Below are positions 33,251 to 42,484 of a stretch of DNA of 44,782 bases, piece by piece (the first letter of the stretch is position 1; every line of letters starts with the position of its first letter). The notes beneath the pieces are model-generated. The model did not search any database and was not told the origin of the DNA. It was given only the letters and a program-made list of their open reading frames with translations. Source of the stretch: Candidatus Collierbacteria bacterium GW2011_GWC2_44_18 (GTDB lineage: Bacteria > Patescibacteriota > Microgenomatia > UBA1400 > MFAQ01). The stretch is from NCBI GenBank assembly GCA_001000865.1, contig LCIE01000001.1, forward strand, positions 1 through 44,782. Direction: 5' to 3'. Made by a program: the position numbers and the translations under genes.

Positions 33251-33901
33251 ATGACCAAAGCTGAATATTCACAATTAAAAAAGTTCTTTTCTCAATTCCC
33301 ATCCAAAAAAATTTCTAAAAACGCACTCATCTTCAAGCCAGGAGATAAAATAGCTGACGTCTATTTTATGAAATCTGGTTATGTCCGAGTCTATACCAAA
33401 GCCCCTTTTGGAGAAAACACCCTTAATATCTTTAAACCTTTATTCTTGATCTCCGTCATTCACCATTTTACGAATTTAAGAAATAATCTGTTTTTTCAGG
33501 CCATTACACCCTCAGAAGTTTATATTATTCCCAAACAAGAGTTCAAAAATTTCTTAAACAATAACCCAAAAATGTCGAATATTATCATGGATTATTTCTT
33601 TAGTTCTCTCCTTCTATATATGACCAATCAGGGAGGCATTATCAATGGTAGTGCTATCAACAAAGTGGCCTCTGTTCTTCTTCAAATAGTCCACGATTAC
33701 GGTGACACCAAAAACGGTCAACTAGTGGTCAATTTCCCGGCCACCCACCGCATTGTCGCCAGCTTAATCGGCCTCACCAGAGAAACAACTAGTGTCCAGA
33801 TGAGCAAACTCCAAAAACTCGGAATTATCTCCACCAAGAGGAATCAATTTGTTGTTCGGAATTTGGAAAAACTTAAAGATTTAGCCTCAATTGCCGAATA
33901 A
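33251..33901 (+). CDS. Crp/Fnr-family transcriptional regulator
   Basis: A 216-residue regulator with a cyclic-nucleotide-binding-like beta-roll (about 12-115) and a C-terminal winged helix with recognition region LIGLTRETTSVQMSKLQKLGI. No N-terminal Fe-S cysteines of the FNR kind are present, and the cNMP phosphate-binding Arg motif is not obvious, so the ligand is unknown. It converges on the Nramp-like gene. Confidence 0.85.
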   Translation: MTKAEYSQLKKFFSQFPSKKISKNALIFKPGDKIADVYFMKSGYVRVYTKAPFGENTLNIFKPLFLISVIHHFTNLRNNLFFQAITPSEVYIIPKQEFKNFLNNNPKMSNIIMDYFFSSLLLYMTNQGGIINGSAINKVASVLLQIVHDYGDTKNGQLVVNFPATHRIVASLIGLTRETTSVQMSKLQKLGIISTKRNQFVVRNLEKLKDLASIAE

Positions 33902-33924
33902 TTTAACCAATCAGTATCAAGTAT

Positions 33925-35319
33925 CTAATAAAATACTTGCCATAGCGTTAATAATCCAAACACGGTAAGAAAAACAATTATCACCTTTATCACAACTTTT
34001 CTCCATACCGGCGGTCTGAGTTTTGTCTGAAGCGACGTAGTGTTTAGCCATAAAACTAGTATCGTATATACCACCATCGTCCAGGCATTGAGCACCGCAC
34101 TAATAAGCACTAACTGAAATGGCTCTTTAAATCCCAAAGCCAGGACTAAAAGCATTAGCCCTATTTGTCCCCAAAGAAGTCTGTAAAAATATTTAGGCAG
34201 CTTACTTGATTCAAAATTTTTAATGTTAAGAATAGCCCAATTTTCAGCCAAAATTTTTCCGGTTGTGCCCAAAACTGACAACTGGGTCGCAAAAAGCATT
34301 AATCCCAGTATCACTAAGAATATTTTTCCGGCATATTGGAAGGTATACTGGCCAATAATATCTGCTTCCGCTATTACAAAATCTACCCCTGTCAACCCAC
34401 TTGCTTTGTGATAAATAGTTTCATATGCCAAAAGAGATAATGAAACCATCGCGATTACTCCGGTCATCCAAAAAATCAGCCCCTGTTCCAGATTGGTTAG
34501 TTTCCACCATCTTGAAAATATTTTTAGACTATCACTATTAATTTCAAAATCTTTCCCAGTCAAGCTTATTTCTTCGTGTTTTCCTGTCAACAAACTCGTA
34601 ATCCTGCCAGATCCGTGTCCCATTCCGTAGCCCTTCTCCTTAATGTTTTGAGATTGACCGAGATTAAGATTACCACCAGCACCTGAGAACACAATCGCAC
34701 CCAAAAAAGCCGACGCTTGTAAACCAACAGGGAAAAACCAATAGCCCTCTCCTTTTCCAAACAATCCACCGGCCAAACTCTTCATTCCGCCCTTTGTCGC
34801 CAACCACCAGGAAATCCCTAGAACAAAAGGCAACCCAAATATTAATATAATTTTTTCAAGTTTTTCTTGGGTTCCATAAAGAACCGGTCCAAGACTTAGA
34901 ATCGATCCAATAACGAGCAAAACAACCACACCAACGACTTCCGAATTTCCCCATCCCAGTCCTACCGTAAAAAGCCTTGCACCGGCCAATGTTATTCCCG
35001 GCCACATCCAAGGTATTATCGTAGAAACGATAAACCAAATCGGAATTATTTTTCCCGATTTTCTAGTCAAACCCACAAACACACTTTCTCCGGTTGCTAA
35101 AGTATACCTGCTAATCTCTAAATTAATAAACCACTGCATCGTTATGCCGGCTACCGCTCCCCATATTATTCCTAATCCATAATTAGCCGTTAAATACGGC
35201 CACAAAATTAGTTCCCCGATACCCAACCCCAACCCCAAAAGTATAAAACTCGGCCCAACCATTCTCCAAAACGAAGGAGGTGTTACCAAAACGGATCTTT
35301 TCAAGGAGGTGATTTCCAT
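33925..35319 (-). CDS. Nramp-related transporter lacking the metal-binding motifs
   Basis: A 464-residue protein with about 11 membrane segments and the Nramp-type first helix VGPSFILLGLGLGIGEL. The DPGN of canonical Nramp helix 1 is replaced by GIGELILWP, and the helix 6 MPH by FSGAGGNL. A soluble insert of about 60 residues (about 225-270) interrupts after helix 6. Loss of both ion-site motifs suggests a different substrate from Mn2+/Fe2+; assignment to the superfamily is from overall pattern. Confidence 0.72.
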   Translation of the reverse strand: MEITSLKRSVLVTPPSFWRMVGPSFILLGLGLGIGELILWPYLTANYGLGIIWGAVAGITMQWFINLEISRYTLATGESVFVGLTRKSGKIIPIWFIVSTIIPWMWPGITLAGARLFTVGLGWGNSEVVGVVVLLVIGSILSLGPVLYGTQEKLEKIILIFGLPFVLGISWWLATKGGMKSLAGGLFGKGEGYWFFPVGLQASAFLGAIVFSGAGGNLNLGQSQNIKEKGYGMGHGSGRITSLLTGKHEEISLTGKDFEINSDSLKIFSRWWKLTNLEQGLIFWMTGVIAMVSLSLLAYETIYHKASGLTGVDFVIAEADIIGQYTFQYAGKIFLVILGLMLFATQLSVLGTTGKILAENWAILNIKNFESSKLPKYFYRLLWGQIGLMLLVLALGFKEPFQLVLISAVLNAWTMVVYTILVLWLNTTSLQTKLRPPVWRKVVIKVIIVFLTVFGLLTLWQVFY

Positions 35320-35346
35320 CTATTTCATGTTACACTACGCACCTCG

Positions 35347-35352
35347 TATAAT
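35347..35352 (+). promoter_or_regulatory. -10 box TATAAT of uppP
   Basis: A perfect TATAAT, 9 nt before the ATG at 35362; a TTTCAT at 18 bp could serve as -35. Predicted leader of about 2-3 nt. Confidence 0.5.
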
Positions 35353-35361
35353 AGAAGGCTG

Positions 35362-36132
35362 ATGACCATTTTCCAAGCGATAATTCTTTCAATCGTCGAA
35401 GGCTTAACCGAGTTCTTGCCCATTTCCAGTACTGGACACCTAATTCTTGTTCAGAAGTATCTTATTATTACTACTTCTGAATTTACTAAAACTTTTGACA
35501 TTGTTATACAGTTATCTGCAATTATGGCCGTTGTTTGGTTCTACAGAAAAATACTTTTTTCTCAGGTCATGATTTGGAAACAAAGCCTCATCGCTTTTGT
35601 TCCAACCGGTTTTATCGGTTTTCTTCTTTACAAATTAATTCGCAACACTCTTCTTGGGAACCCACTCGTTACTGTATATGCTCTCTTTTTCGGAGGAATC
35701 ATACTTCTTGTTGTCGACAAATCAAGAAGACTTAATTTTGGCCAAAAAAAACATTCTGATCTTTCTCTCAAACAACTTTTTTCTATTGGTTTTTTTCAAT
35801 CCATCTCAGTCATACCAGGAGTTTCTCGTTCGGCTGCCGCTATCGTTGGTGGCCTCGGTACCGGAATGTCTCGTGCACAGGCCGTCGAGTTTTCATTTTT
35901 TCTGGCCATCCCCACCATGCTTGCCGCCACAGGATACGATCTTCTAAAATCCGGGCTGGTTTTTTCTGGTCAAGAATATTCTCTGCTGCTGATTGGGTGC
36001 TTTTTCTCGTTCTTTTCGGCCATCATCGCCGTCAAATTCTTTATTGAATATGTCCAAAAAAACAACTTCACTCCTTTTGCCATTTATCGTATCGTTCTGG
36101 CCCTAGTCGTATTGCTCACCATGAAAGCATAA
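35362..36132 (+). CDS. uppP: undecaprenyl-diphosphatase UppP (BacA)
   Basis: A 256-residue membrane enzyme recycling the peptidoglycan lipid carrier. Signature motifs EGLTEFLPISSTGHLIL near residue 13 and PGVSRSAAAIVGG near 153 supply the catalytic Glu, His/Ser and Arg. Around eight membrane segments. Stand-alone, ending at a bidirectional hairpin. Confidence 0.95.
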   Translation: MTIFQAIILSIVEGLTEFLPISSTGHLILVQKYLIITTSEFTKTFDIVIQLSAIMAVVWFYRKILFSQVMIWKQSLIAFVPTGFIGFLLYKLIRNTLLGNPLVTVYALFFGGIILLVVDKSRRLNFGQKKHSDLSLKQLFSIGFFQSISVIPGVSRSAAAIVGGLGTGMSRAQAVEFSFFLAIPTMLAATGYDLLKSGLVFSGQEYSLLLIGCFFSFFSAIIAVKFFIEYVQKNNFTPFAIYRIVLALVVLLTMKA

Positions 36133-36150
36133 ACCCTTTTTCCTCTTGTC

Positions 36151-36182
36151 AAAAAAAGATAGGGCTTTGCCAGACCCTATCT
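36151..36182 (-). terminator. intrinsic terminator, possibly bidirectional
   Basis: Stem AGATAGGG/CCCTATCT (8 bp, 36157-36164 and 36175-36182) with a 10-nt loop; on the minus strand followed by seven T, ideal for ending the 36195-36416 gene. On the plus strand a weaker T-rich stretch follows and may end uppP. Confidence 0.82.
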
Positions 36183-36194
36183 CCGTCTTCCTTT

Positions 36195-36416
36195 TTATTT
36201 TCTCAAAAGCTTCTTCTTTGTGGCGACGACTTTCCTTTTGGCTTTAGCTACTTCAGTTTTACCTTTCTTTATAGCTACCCCAACTGTCTTTTGCACTTTT
36301 TCTCGATTCTCTTTCTTGGACATAAACACAGCCGTGGCTCCAGCAGCGACACCAAGGACCGCAGCTCCCACCGCTGCTAACAAACCTCTATTATTTTTTT
36401 TGGCAGGCCTTCTCAT
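36195..36416 (-). CDS. small YtxH-like membrane protein with Lys-rich tail
   Basis: 73 residues from MRRPAKKNNRG: one Ala/Gly-rich membrane span (about 11-30), then a helical, highly basic C-terminus with many Lys and Arg (EKVQKTVGVAIKKGKTEVAKAKRKVV). Resembles YtxH-type envelope proteins. The frame extends to 36452, but the start at 36416 gives the natural N-terminus. A perfect terminator follows. Confidence 0.65.
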   Translation of the reverse strand: MRRPAKKNNRGLLAAVGAAVLGVAAGATAVFMSKKENREKVQKTVGVAIKKGKTEVAKAKRKVVATKKKLLRK

Positions 36417-36508
36417 TTTTTTATTTATTATTAACAATTTCATTCTACACAATCTTTACCCTACTCGCAAATGTAAGGTCAAAGCCACCATTCCGTTAAT
36501 AATTTTAA

Positions 36509-36514
36509 TATAAT
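36509..36514 (+). promoter_or_regulatory. -10 box TATAAT of the VTT gene
   Basis: A perfect TATAAT 10 nt before the ATG at 36525; leader of about 3-4 nt and no Shine-Dalgarno. Confidence 0.48.
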
Positions 36515-36524
36515 GGAATAACCA

Positions 36525-37088
36525 ATGAATAATAAGATATTCAAATCTCTCCGTAACATTATTCTTATCGCCCTTACCTTTGGTCTCCCAATCGCCTTGC
36601 TAATTTATTTTCGGAGAGACTTTAAGACCTTAGAACAGATGATCCCCACCACTGGAATTACAGGGCCACTTTTCTCCGTTTTATTAATGGGAGTTTTGTC
36701 AGCTACGCCAATACCGACAGATCCAATTGTCATCCTAAACGGAGCCGTCTTCGGTCCCTTTGTCGGAGTGTTGGTTTCCTGGATGGGAAACAATCTCGCT
36801 GCCGCCATCGAATATTTCATCGGCAAAGGTATTGGCCACATCGCTGATTTTGACAAACAAAAGAAAACCATGCCCTTTGGTCTCAATAAATTTCCGGCCG
36901 ACTCCATTGCCTTCCTCTTCTTGGGTCGCTTTGTCCCCCAAGTAGGTGGAAAGGTTGTCTCTATTACCGCAGGTGTCTACCACGTTCCCTACTGGCGTTA
37001 CCTCTGGACCGCTATCCTAAGTAACCTCTTTGGTTCTGTCATTCTCGCTCTGGGAGGATACTCCATCCTCCATAATTTTCTCAAGTAA
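36525..37088 (+). CDS. VTT/DedA-type (TVP38/TMEM64-like) membrane protein
   Basis: 187 residues with about five hydrophobic segments. FGPFVGVLVSWMGNNLAAAIEYFIGKGIG and FLGRFVPQVGGKVVSITAGVYHVPYWRY fit the VTT (SNARE-associated) domain with its re-entrant loops. Members are linked to lipid scrambling or undecaprenyl phosphate flipping, which would fit its place near uppP. Ends exactly where the opposing hydrolase gene ends. Confidence 0.85.
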   Translation: MNNKIFKSLRNIILIALTFGLPIALLIYFRRDFKTLEQMIPTTGITGPLFSVLLMGVLSATPIPTDPIVILNGAVFGPFVGVLVSWMGNNLAAAIEYFIGKGIGHIADFDKQKKTMPFGLNKFPADSIAFLFLGRFVPQVGGKVVSITAGVYHVPYWRYLWTAILSNLFGSVILALGGYSILHNFLK

Positions 37089-37709
37089 CTATAAGTACTT
37101 CGTAAACCACAAAGTTGTCAAATCAGACAACTTCTCCATAGCACCATCCTCTTCAAATAGATGCGTCGCCCCAGCCACGATTTCCAACTTTTTTATACAC
37201 CCGAGTTTTTGATATGCCAGTCGGTTATAACTTATCATCCCCTTGTCTTCTCCGCCAACAATCAAAAGGGTTGGAGACTCGATTAGATCCAAAACATCCA
37301 TCGCCAAATCTGGTCGTCCGCCATGGGTGACTACTGCCTTAATTTTAGTTCCCCAAAATGCCGCTGCGGAAAGAGCCGCGGCAGATCCAGTACTAGCTCC
37401 AAAATAACCCAAAGAGCACTCCTTCAGGTTTTCGTTTTCCAAACACCATTTAGTTACTGCAATCAATCTTTCTGTCAGCATTTCTATATTAAACCTATTT
37501 TCTTTTCTCCCACTCTCCTTTTCAGTTAACAGATCAAAATGCAAAGTGCCCATTCCCAATCTCTGCAACTCTTTCGTGACAAGCGAGTTCTTTTCTGACT
37601 TTCTTCCACTCCCACTGTCATGCACAAAAATCACCAAACCAATATTTTGTCTAGGCATTTCCAGCACTCCCTCAAGGTCAGTGTTTTGAATCGATATTTC
37701 AATTTCCAT
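37089..37709 (-). CDS. alpha/beta hydrolase (dienelactone-hydrolase-like)
   Basis: 206 residues: oxyanion segment VIFVHDSGSG, nucleophile elbow GYFGASTGSAAAL (GxSxG), Asp in IVGGEDKGM and His in AGATHLFEE, the complete Ser-Asp-His triad. No signal peptide. Substrate unknown. A TATATT lies 8 nt before the ATG. Confidence 0.85.
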   Translation of the reverse strand: MEIEISIQNTDLEGVLEMPRQNIGLVIFVHDSGSGRKSEKNSLVTKELQRLGMGTLHFDLLTEKESGRKENRFNIEMLTERLIAVTKWCLENENLKECSLGYFGASTGSAAALSAAAFWGTKIKAVVTHGGRPDLAMDVLDLIESPTLLIVGGEDKGMISYNRLAYQKLGCIKKLEIVAGATHLFEEDGAMEKLSDLTTLWFTKYL

Positions 37710-37764
37710 CTACTTAAAATATAACAAATATTACATCTGATACTCAATACCTAGATTATTTTCC

Positions 37765-37795
37765 ATAAAAATAGCCCCGACTTTTACATCGGGGC
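37765..37795 (-). terminator. intrinsic terminator of the vWA/kinase/PP2C cassette
   Basis: Stem GCCCCGA/TCGGGGC (37774-37780 and 37789-37795), 8-nt loop, then on the minus strand TATTTTTATGG. It lies 20 nt after the vWA stop and closes the four-gene unit. Confidence 0.85.
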
Positions 37796-37814
37796 AAGAT
37801 AGGACTAAAGAGAA

Positions 37815-38624
37815 CTACGGTTGTCCAAAACCACCAAGCTGAGTCTGTGAGTAGGCAGCCGCACCCTGTGATCCGCGCGCGGCAGTCTGAGAGAAAGTTC
37901 CCCAGCACAGACGAATATCGTGTTCGGTTGCGGCCGGAGTAAGAATCCACTTATCCTGGATACCCATCCGCTTGAAGATGTCACGGAAGTCGGTACCCAC
38001 GTTATCCTGGATGCCCATGCCGGACACAATGTGTGTTTCGCTCTGAAGCACATCGCGCATGATGTCGACGATTTCTTCAGGACGGCGGATGCGGTGACTG
38101 TGTTCATCGTGACCATCGGTTACGATCATCGTCGCGGAGCGGACGGGCACACCACGGTCCGAAAATTCCTGAGTCTTGGCCAGCACATCACCCAAAGCGA
38201 CCACGGTCATATCGTAAAGCGGAGTCCCGCCATTCGCCCGATAATTATTGCTGTCCAAAAGCGGAACTTGTTCAATAGGGGTGAAAGGAATCACCACTTG
38301 TCCGTTCAGGTAACGCACGCACATCAAAATCGATTTGCGAGCATCGCTCTTGATCAGAGCACTCCGTACCAGGTTTACACCATCGCGGATGAGCTGTTCA
38401 TTTCCGGCACCGGCAATCGAGCCGGAGTCGTCCACGAGCAGGGTACAGACGAAAACCTCAGACGAATGCACGTCCACTGCCGGTACACCCATGGCCGCAT
38501 TGATCTGCGCGGCAATATCGGGGATAGACAGAATTGATTGAGCCGCTGAAGACAGGTTGCCCTCAGCGTTAGCGTTCGAAAACAGTGTCTGAATGTTTGC
38601 CACACCACTCTTAGAATTAGCCAT
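37815..38624 (-). CDS. TerY-like von Willebrand A domain protein
   Basis: A 269-residue cytosolic vWA protein. The MIDAS metal site is complete: D65-S67-S69 (VDDSGSIAG), T134 (NGGTPLYD) and D170 (IVTDGHDEH). An N-terminal helical region (1-50) precedes it and a Gly/Gln/Ala-rich tail (about 245-269) follows. TerY proteins work with a kinase and a PP2C phosphatase in stress or metal-response modules; the same partners are encoded here. AAGGAG lies 8 nt before the ATG. GC content is visibly above that of the surroundings. Confidence 0.87.
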   Translation of the reverse strand: MANSKSGVANIQTLFSNANAEGNLSSAAQSILSIPDIAAQINAAMGVPAVDVHSSEVFVCTLLVDDSGSIAGAGNEQLIRDGVNLVRSALIKSDARKSILMCVRYLNGQVVIPFTPIEQVPLLDSNNYRANGGTPLYDMTVVALGDVLAKTQEFSDRGVPVRSATMIVTDGHDEHSHRIRRPEEIVDIMRDVLQSETHIVSGMGIQDNVGTDFRDIFKRMGIQDKWILTPAATEHDIRLCWGTFSQTAARGSQGAAAYSQTQLGGFGQP

Positions 38625-38660
38625 TTTGTTTTCTCCTTGTTCGAAATTTAAATTTTAGAC

Positions 38661-39689
38661 TTACAGCTTGATCCCGGGCCAAGATTCGATCGGATCAGTC
38701 GACTTCACAATGTTCATGCCGGCCTTTGCAAAGCGAGCAAAAGCAGCGTTGGCATTGTCGGTGTGATCAACCACGCCGGGTACAACCACCGGGCTTGTGC
38801 AATCTTCGACCAAGTAGACCTTCTTTGCTAAAGACGGATCCACAGCCACAATTTCAGTCAGAAAATCGTCAACAGACCAGGAATAGCAATGACTCTTGGC
38901 CTGACCAACAATCGCCAGGTAATCGTAAGCCATCAAAGACTTAACGAATCCCGTACTTTTCTGCGCAATCGCCTGCTTCATGGCAAACAAGACTTCTGGG
39001 CGTAAAGCCGAGTAATTCTCGGACAAGACGTTACCACCCTTAATCTCAGTATGTGCATCCACTTCGCGAGCGAAGCTGTGGAACATCGCGGCCTCATGGA
39101 ATGAGGCAACCAGCGCGTGACCAATACCACCAAGCATAGCGTGGTACGGCCAAATGGTGAGTTTGTAACGACCTGCAGCTTCGAGCTGTGAATTGTAATC
39201 CAACAGATGTCCCTGCAACCAGGCATAATTTGCACCAGGCACACGGGAAACAACTGCCGGATTTACCATCCACTTACCGGACTTGATATCAGCCGTGCTG
39301 ACTTCAGAGTAGGGCGCAGGATGATTCCCCTTAGCATCAACCAACCACATCGCGTGGAAGATCTGTTGAGTAGTGTGGGTATCCATTGTAATTTCAAATC
39401 CTGTGATGGAACCCAAATTGCGATAGATAAACTCCACAAATCGGCGTGAATCATCCACAGCCCCGGTGCCCGAGCGTCCACCAACGAACAATTCAAAGCC
39501 GGGAATACAGAAGGTGTTCTGGTTATCGATCGCCATTACACCAAAGCGCACCTTGTCTTTCGACGCAGGTTTGATTCCGTACCATTTAGCCCATTTCGGA
39601 GCTTCGGCGGCCAACATTTCATAGTTCGGTTCCCAAACTTGGTTAACTTTCTTCGGATCATAATGAGCAGGCATAGGCAAATTGGACAT
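38661..39689 (-). CDS. large nicotinamidase/isochorismatase-like hydrolase
   Basis: 342 residues, against about 200 for PncA. The catalytic triad is visible: D55 (MAIDNQNTF), K217 (EIKGGNVLSENYSAL, matching the KG...YSAF region) and C268 (GQAKSHCYSWSV). A possible metal site is D103-x-H105 (MDTHTTQQ) and WPYHAM (180-185) matches the WPxHC motif. About 45 N-terminal residues and an insert around 115-175 are extra. It probably hydrolyses a nicotinamide-like amide, which would link the module to NAD metabolism. AAAGGAG precedes the ATG at 6 nt. Confidence 0.82.
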   Translation of the reverse strand: MSNLPMPAHYDPKKVNQVWEPNYEMLAAEAPKWAKWYGIKPASKDKVRFGVMAIDNQNTFCIPGFELFVGGRSGTGAVDDSRRFVEFIYRNLGSITGFEITMDTHTTQQIFHAMWLVDAKGNHPAPYSEVSTADIKSGKWMVNPAVVSRVPGANYAWLQGHLLDYNSQLEAAGRYKLTIWPYHAMLGGIGHALVASFHEAAMFHSFAREVDAHTEIKGGNVLSENYSALRPEVLFAMKQAIAQKSTGFVKSLMAYDYLAIVGQAKSHCYSWSVDDFLTEIVAVDPSLAKKVYLVEDCTSPVVVPGVVDHTDNANAAFARFAKAGMNIVKSTDPIESWPGIKL

Positions 39690-39709
39690 TTTATTCTCCT
39701 TTTAATTCG

Positions 39710-41584
39710 TTATCGGATCGAGAGTTTCACGATTTCGTGCTTACGAATTACAAAAACACCACCCGAACTTGAAAGCAAGAAGGAATTCTCGTCTAGATAT
39801 GGCTCTGTATCGGGAAACTCCTTAGTTTGGACAATTCTGCCGGATACAATCTCGGCCCGAACCATCCCCTGGTCTGTTGCACTCAACACGAAATTACTGA
39901 CCGGCAACTTACCCCGGATCTTCCCCAACCATGAACCATCTCCCATTTCGGCCTCCGCACTTGCTTCAATTCCCCCATCGCTATTGATCACCTGCACCCG
40001 GTTCATGATTTTAGACCCAATCTTTTCCGTGGTCATAAACCATGCCTTAGAGCCGGTAAATACACAAGTAGAATCAATTAGCTGACCCTTCACAGGAGAA
40101 ATCTTCACCGTATCATTTATCCCGGATCTATCGGCATCAAACACAAAAGCTCGGGTAAGGCTTCCGGCCCGGTAAAAACCGAAACCGAAATTCTCCCCAA
40201 CCCAGAAGAGCGTTTGACCCTCAAGTACCGAGCCCACAATCTCCGGCCCAATAGCTTCATTTCGATATAAGATTCCCCCGCTGGACCAGTACCAATGTTT
40301 TGAGTTGGCATCGATCAATGGCAGGTTTCCATAGCTATCGACCGGGACATTTTCGATCACCTTTCCGGCTTCAAGTACTACCATCCGACCATTTTTGGCC
40401 AGAACGGTTTTCTTTCCCTGCAACCGGTAGCGCATGTTAGAATCCAAGTCTCCTTCGAGTGCTACACTCCCATCTTCCCGGATAAACTTCCCGTTTTCGT
40501 GATAGATGTACTTAAGCTCTCCATTCTGAACCGAAGCGAAGATAACCAAACCTCGAGTCTGGAAAGCAAAATCAGCGCGAACACTCCCTCGAATCTGGGT
40601 AACTTTATGGGTTACGATGGATGCTGTGGAACAGTTCGGACATGCCGACTTGGCATGTTCCAAACCGCATTTGGGACACTTTCCGAAACGAATCTCCAAG
40701 AATTTAGCCGGAAACTCTCCCCGAAACCCTTTTTCGTAGGTTCGGAAGAAAAAATCCAGCAAATCATCAGGCAACACCTTCAAGGGAGTTGCGGGTTTGG
40801 GGTAAGTGACTTCAGCATTAAAAACGCTTATTCCGCGAAGGGGACGCACATCTTGCTTTACTTTCTTCGCATGGTCCTTTGGATTGTAAATTCCTCCCCA
40901 AGGACGCACAAAAAGCAAGGTCTCAAATAAAATCGTCGTAAAGGCGTACCAGTCCGACAACTTATCGTGAGGCTTCAAAAGAATCGGCGAGGTCATCTTC
41001 GGATCACATAGTCGGGGATCAACATAGTTTGCCGTAAACAGCCGGCTTAAGTACTTGCCGTACTGCATACTGTCGGCATCTACGATTCGAACGAATGATC
41101 CCTGTTTGAGTGCATTTAACGAGTTGAAGTCGGCTATCACCACGTCTGCGTCATGAATTTGTTTCACGGTCGGATGTAGATCGGCAAACGCCTCCAGCAT
41201 CATGTTGCAATCAATTCCACCCATTTCTCGAAAATCACGATCTGTGAATGAAAACAGTGGCTCAACGCCTCTTAAGAACTCCATTGTATATCCAAAAATC
41301 TTACGGCCGTTGACATCCGTCAGCAAACCTGTAGGCACCACTACTCTTGGAGGTAGTTTTGCGAAAGGGAAGTCCTTCAGTTTTGTCTGATGGACAGCAA
41401 TTCTTTCTGCAGCATATTTTTGCTGAATCGGGTCCAACTCAAAGTCTGGATCATCCGGTTCTTTAAAAATTTTTGCCACTTCACCACCACCAATGTCGTA
41501 GATGTATGCTTCTCCTCCTTTACCAACAAGTTTGCTTGGCTCCAAGGAGATCCGCACACCATTTCTGTAAGCAACTCTGTGCAT
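39710..41584 (-). CDS. protein kinase with zinc ribbon and C-terminal beta-rich sensor domain
   Basis: 624 residues. The kinase domain (about 12-290) has a Gly-rich loop (VGKGGEAYIYD), Lys38 (VAKIF), catalytic D152 with N157 (ADFNSLNAL) and D169 as the DFG-type Asp (RIVDADSMQ). A zinc ribbon uses C303, C306, C315 and C318. The rest (about 330-624) is repetitive beta structure such as a propeller (GKFIREDGSVALEG, SKHWYWSSGGILY). The closest parallel is the YegI kinase of E. coli, encoded with PP2C and vWA partners. GGAGG lies 5 nt before the ATG. Confidence 0.83.
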   Translation of the reverse strand: MHRVAYRNGVRISLEPSKLVGKGGEAYIYDIGGGEVAKIFKEPDDPDFELDPIQQKYAAERIAVHQTKLKDFPFAKLPPRVVVPTGLLTDVNGRKIFGYTMEFLRGVEPLFSFTDRDFREMGGIDCNMMLEAFADLHPTVKQIHDADVVIADFNSLNALKQGSFVRIVDADSMQYGKYLSRLFTANYVDPRLCDPKMTSPILLKPHDKLSDWYAFTTILFETLLFVRPWGGIYNPKDHAKKVKQDVRPLRGISVFNAEVTYPKPATPLKVLPDDLLDFFFRTYEKGFRGEFPAKFLEIRFGKCPKCGLEHAKSACPNCSTASIVTHKVTQIRGSVRADFAFQTRGLVIFASVQNGELKYIYHENGKFIREDGSVALEGDLDSNMRYRLQGKKTVLAKNGRMVVLEAGKVIENVPVDSYGNLPLIDANSKHWYWSSGGILYRNEAIGPEIVGSVLEGQTLFWVGENFGFGFYRAGSLTRAFVFDADRSGINDTVKISPVKGQLIDSTCVFTGSKAWFMTTEKIGSKIMNRVQVINSDGGIEASAEAEMGDGSWLGKIRGKLPVSNFVLSATDQGMVRAEIVSGRIVQTKEFPDTEPYLDENSFLLSSSGGVFVIRKHEIVKLSIR

Positions 41585-41597
41585 GATTTCCTCCAGT

Positions 41598-42446
41598 CTA
41601 ATATCTTCTTCCCACTACCAGCGCAAGATCGTCGGTGATAATGGCAGGGTGTACTTCTGCTCGTTTTTCATCCCATTTGATGATTTTTTTCTCGGTTGCC
41701 AACTGGTTCAACCGCCATCCGAGTGAAAACGTGTTATCGAAATAATCCTTCTCGTTCCAGAACTGCTCAGGACCACCAACTTCTGTGTTGGTTCCCGGTA
41801 CACGTTTCTTGGAGTCCGAAAGAATTCCCCCCAACCCGTCCGTTGAAATCATTACTGATTCCACCGATCTTGTCGGCACTACTTTCTTCACACTCAACTT
41901 CAGTTCTTCCGGAGACATTTTTCTTAAAGATGTTTCTACTAGGTTAAAAGCCAGGTATGGCGGCATATTGTCCACCGGGTTTGGCCTCACCTCGTACATC
42001 TCTCCGTTGAGGAAGTAATAACCGTCCCCGAGAGACACAAACAATGTGATATCGGGTGTTACTACCATCCCCACCAGGGTAAAAAGAAAATGACTAATCA
42101 CGACTTGTTTGTAGTTTCCGCCCATTCCTCGGGCTGCATCGTCCATTTTTTCCAAGGAGTGTCTTTGAACATCTCCCCAGAAGCCTGTACTTTGCAAGGT
42201 GCTGTTCCAGCGCCATTTCGATGTAGTTTCCAGTTTAGCCGCGACGTAATTAACAGCAGTTGTAACTCCTTGTCTTGATCCCATCTCCGAATATGGTGAA
42301 TAAATTGCATCACCGCATCCATCAGCCACAAAAGCCACTAAAAATTCCGGCTTTTGAAGCATTTTGAGTGCATCTTGGCAGTTCTTCTTAGTCGCTACAT
42401 GATCCGCTCCAATAACAATTCCAGAGCTAAACATAAATTGACTCAC
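41598..42446 (-). CDS. PP2C-family protein phosphatase
   Basis: About 282 residues. It has the PP2C metal motifs: Asp in KKNCQDALK, FVADGCGDA (DG), SLGDGYYFL, STDGLGGIL and TDDLALVVGRR at the C-terminus. The annotated-looking ATG at 42461 has AAGGAGG just inside it, and this sits 5 nt upstream of a GTG at 42446; the GTG is therefore the more likely start. It should oppose the kinase encoded next to it, 13 nt downstream. Confidence 0.87.
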   Translation of the reverse strand: MSQFMFSSGIVIGADHVATKKNCQDALKMLQKPEFLVAFVADGCGDAIYSPYSEMGSRQGVTTAVNYVAAKLETTSKWRWNSTLQSTGFWGDVQRHSLEKMDDAARGMGGNYKQVVISHFLFTLVGMVVTPDITLFVSLGDGYYFLNGEMYEVRPNPVDNMPPYLAFNLVETSLRKMSPEELKLSVKKVVPTRSVESVMISTDGLGGILSDSKKRVPGTNTEVGGPEQFWNEKDYFDNTFSLGWRLNQLATEKKIIKWDEKRAEVHPAIITDDLALVVGRRY

Positions 42447-42484
42447 GTCTTCCTCCTTCATTTCTTAAACTAACATAGTTCACT

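Noticed and set aside
37920-38537. 205-codon plus-strand frame opposite the vWA gene
   Set aside because: GC-rich antisense shadow; no start signal or domain.
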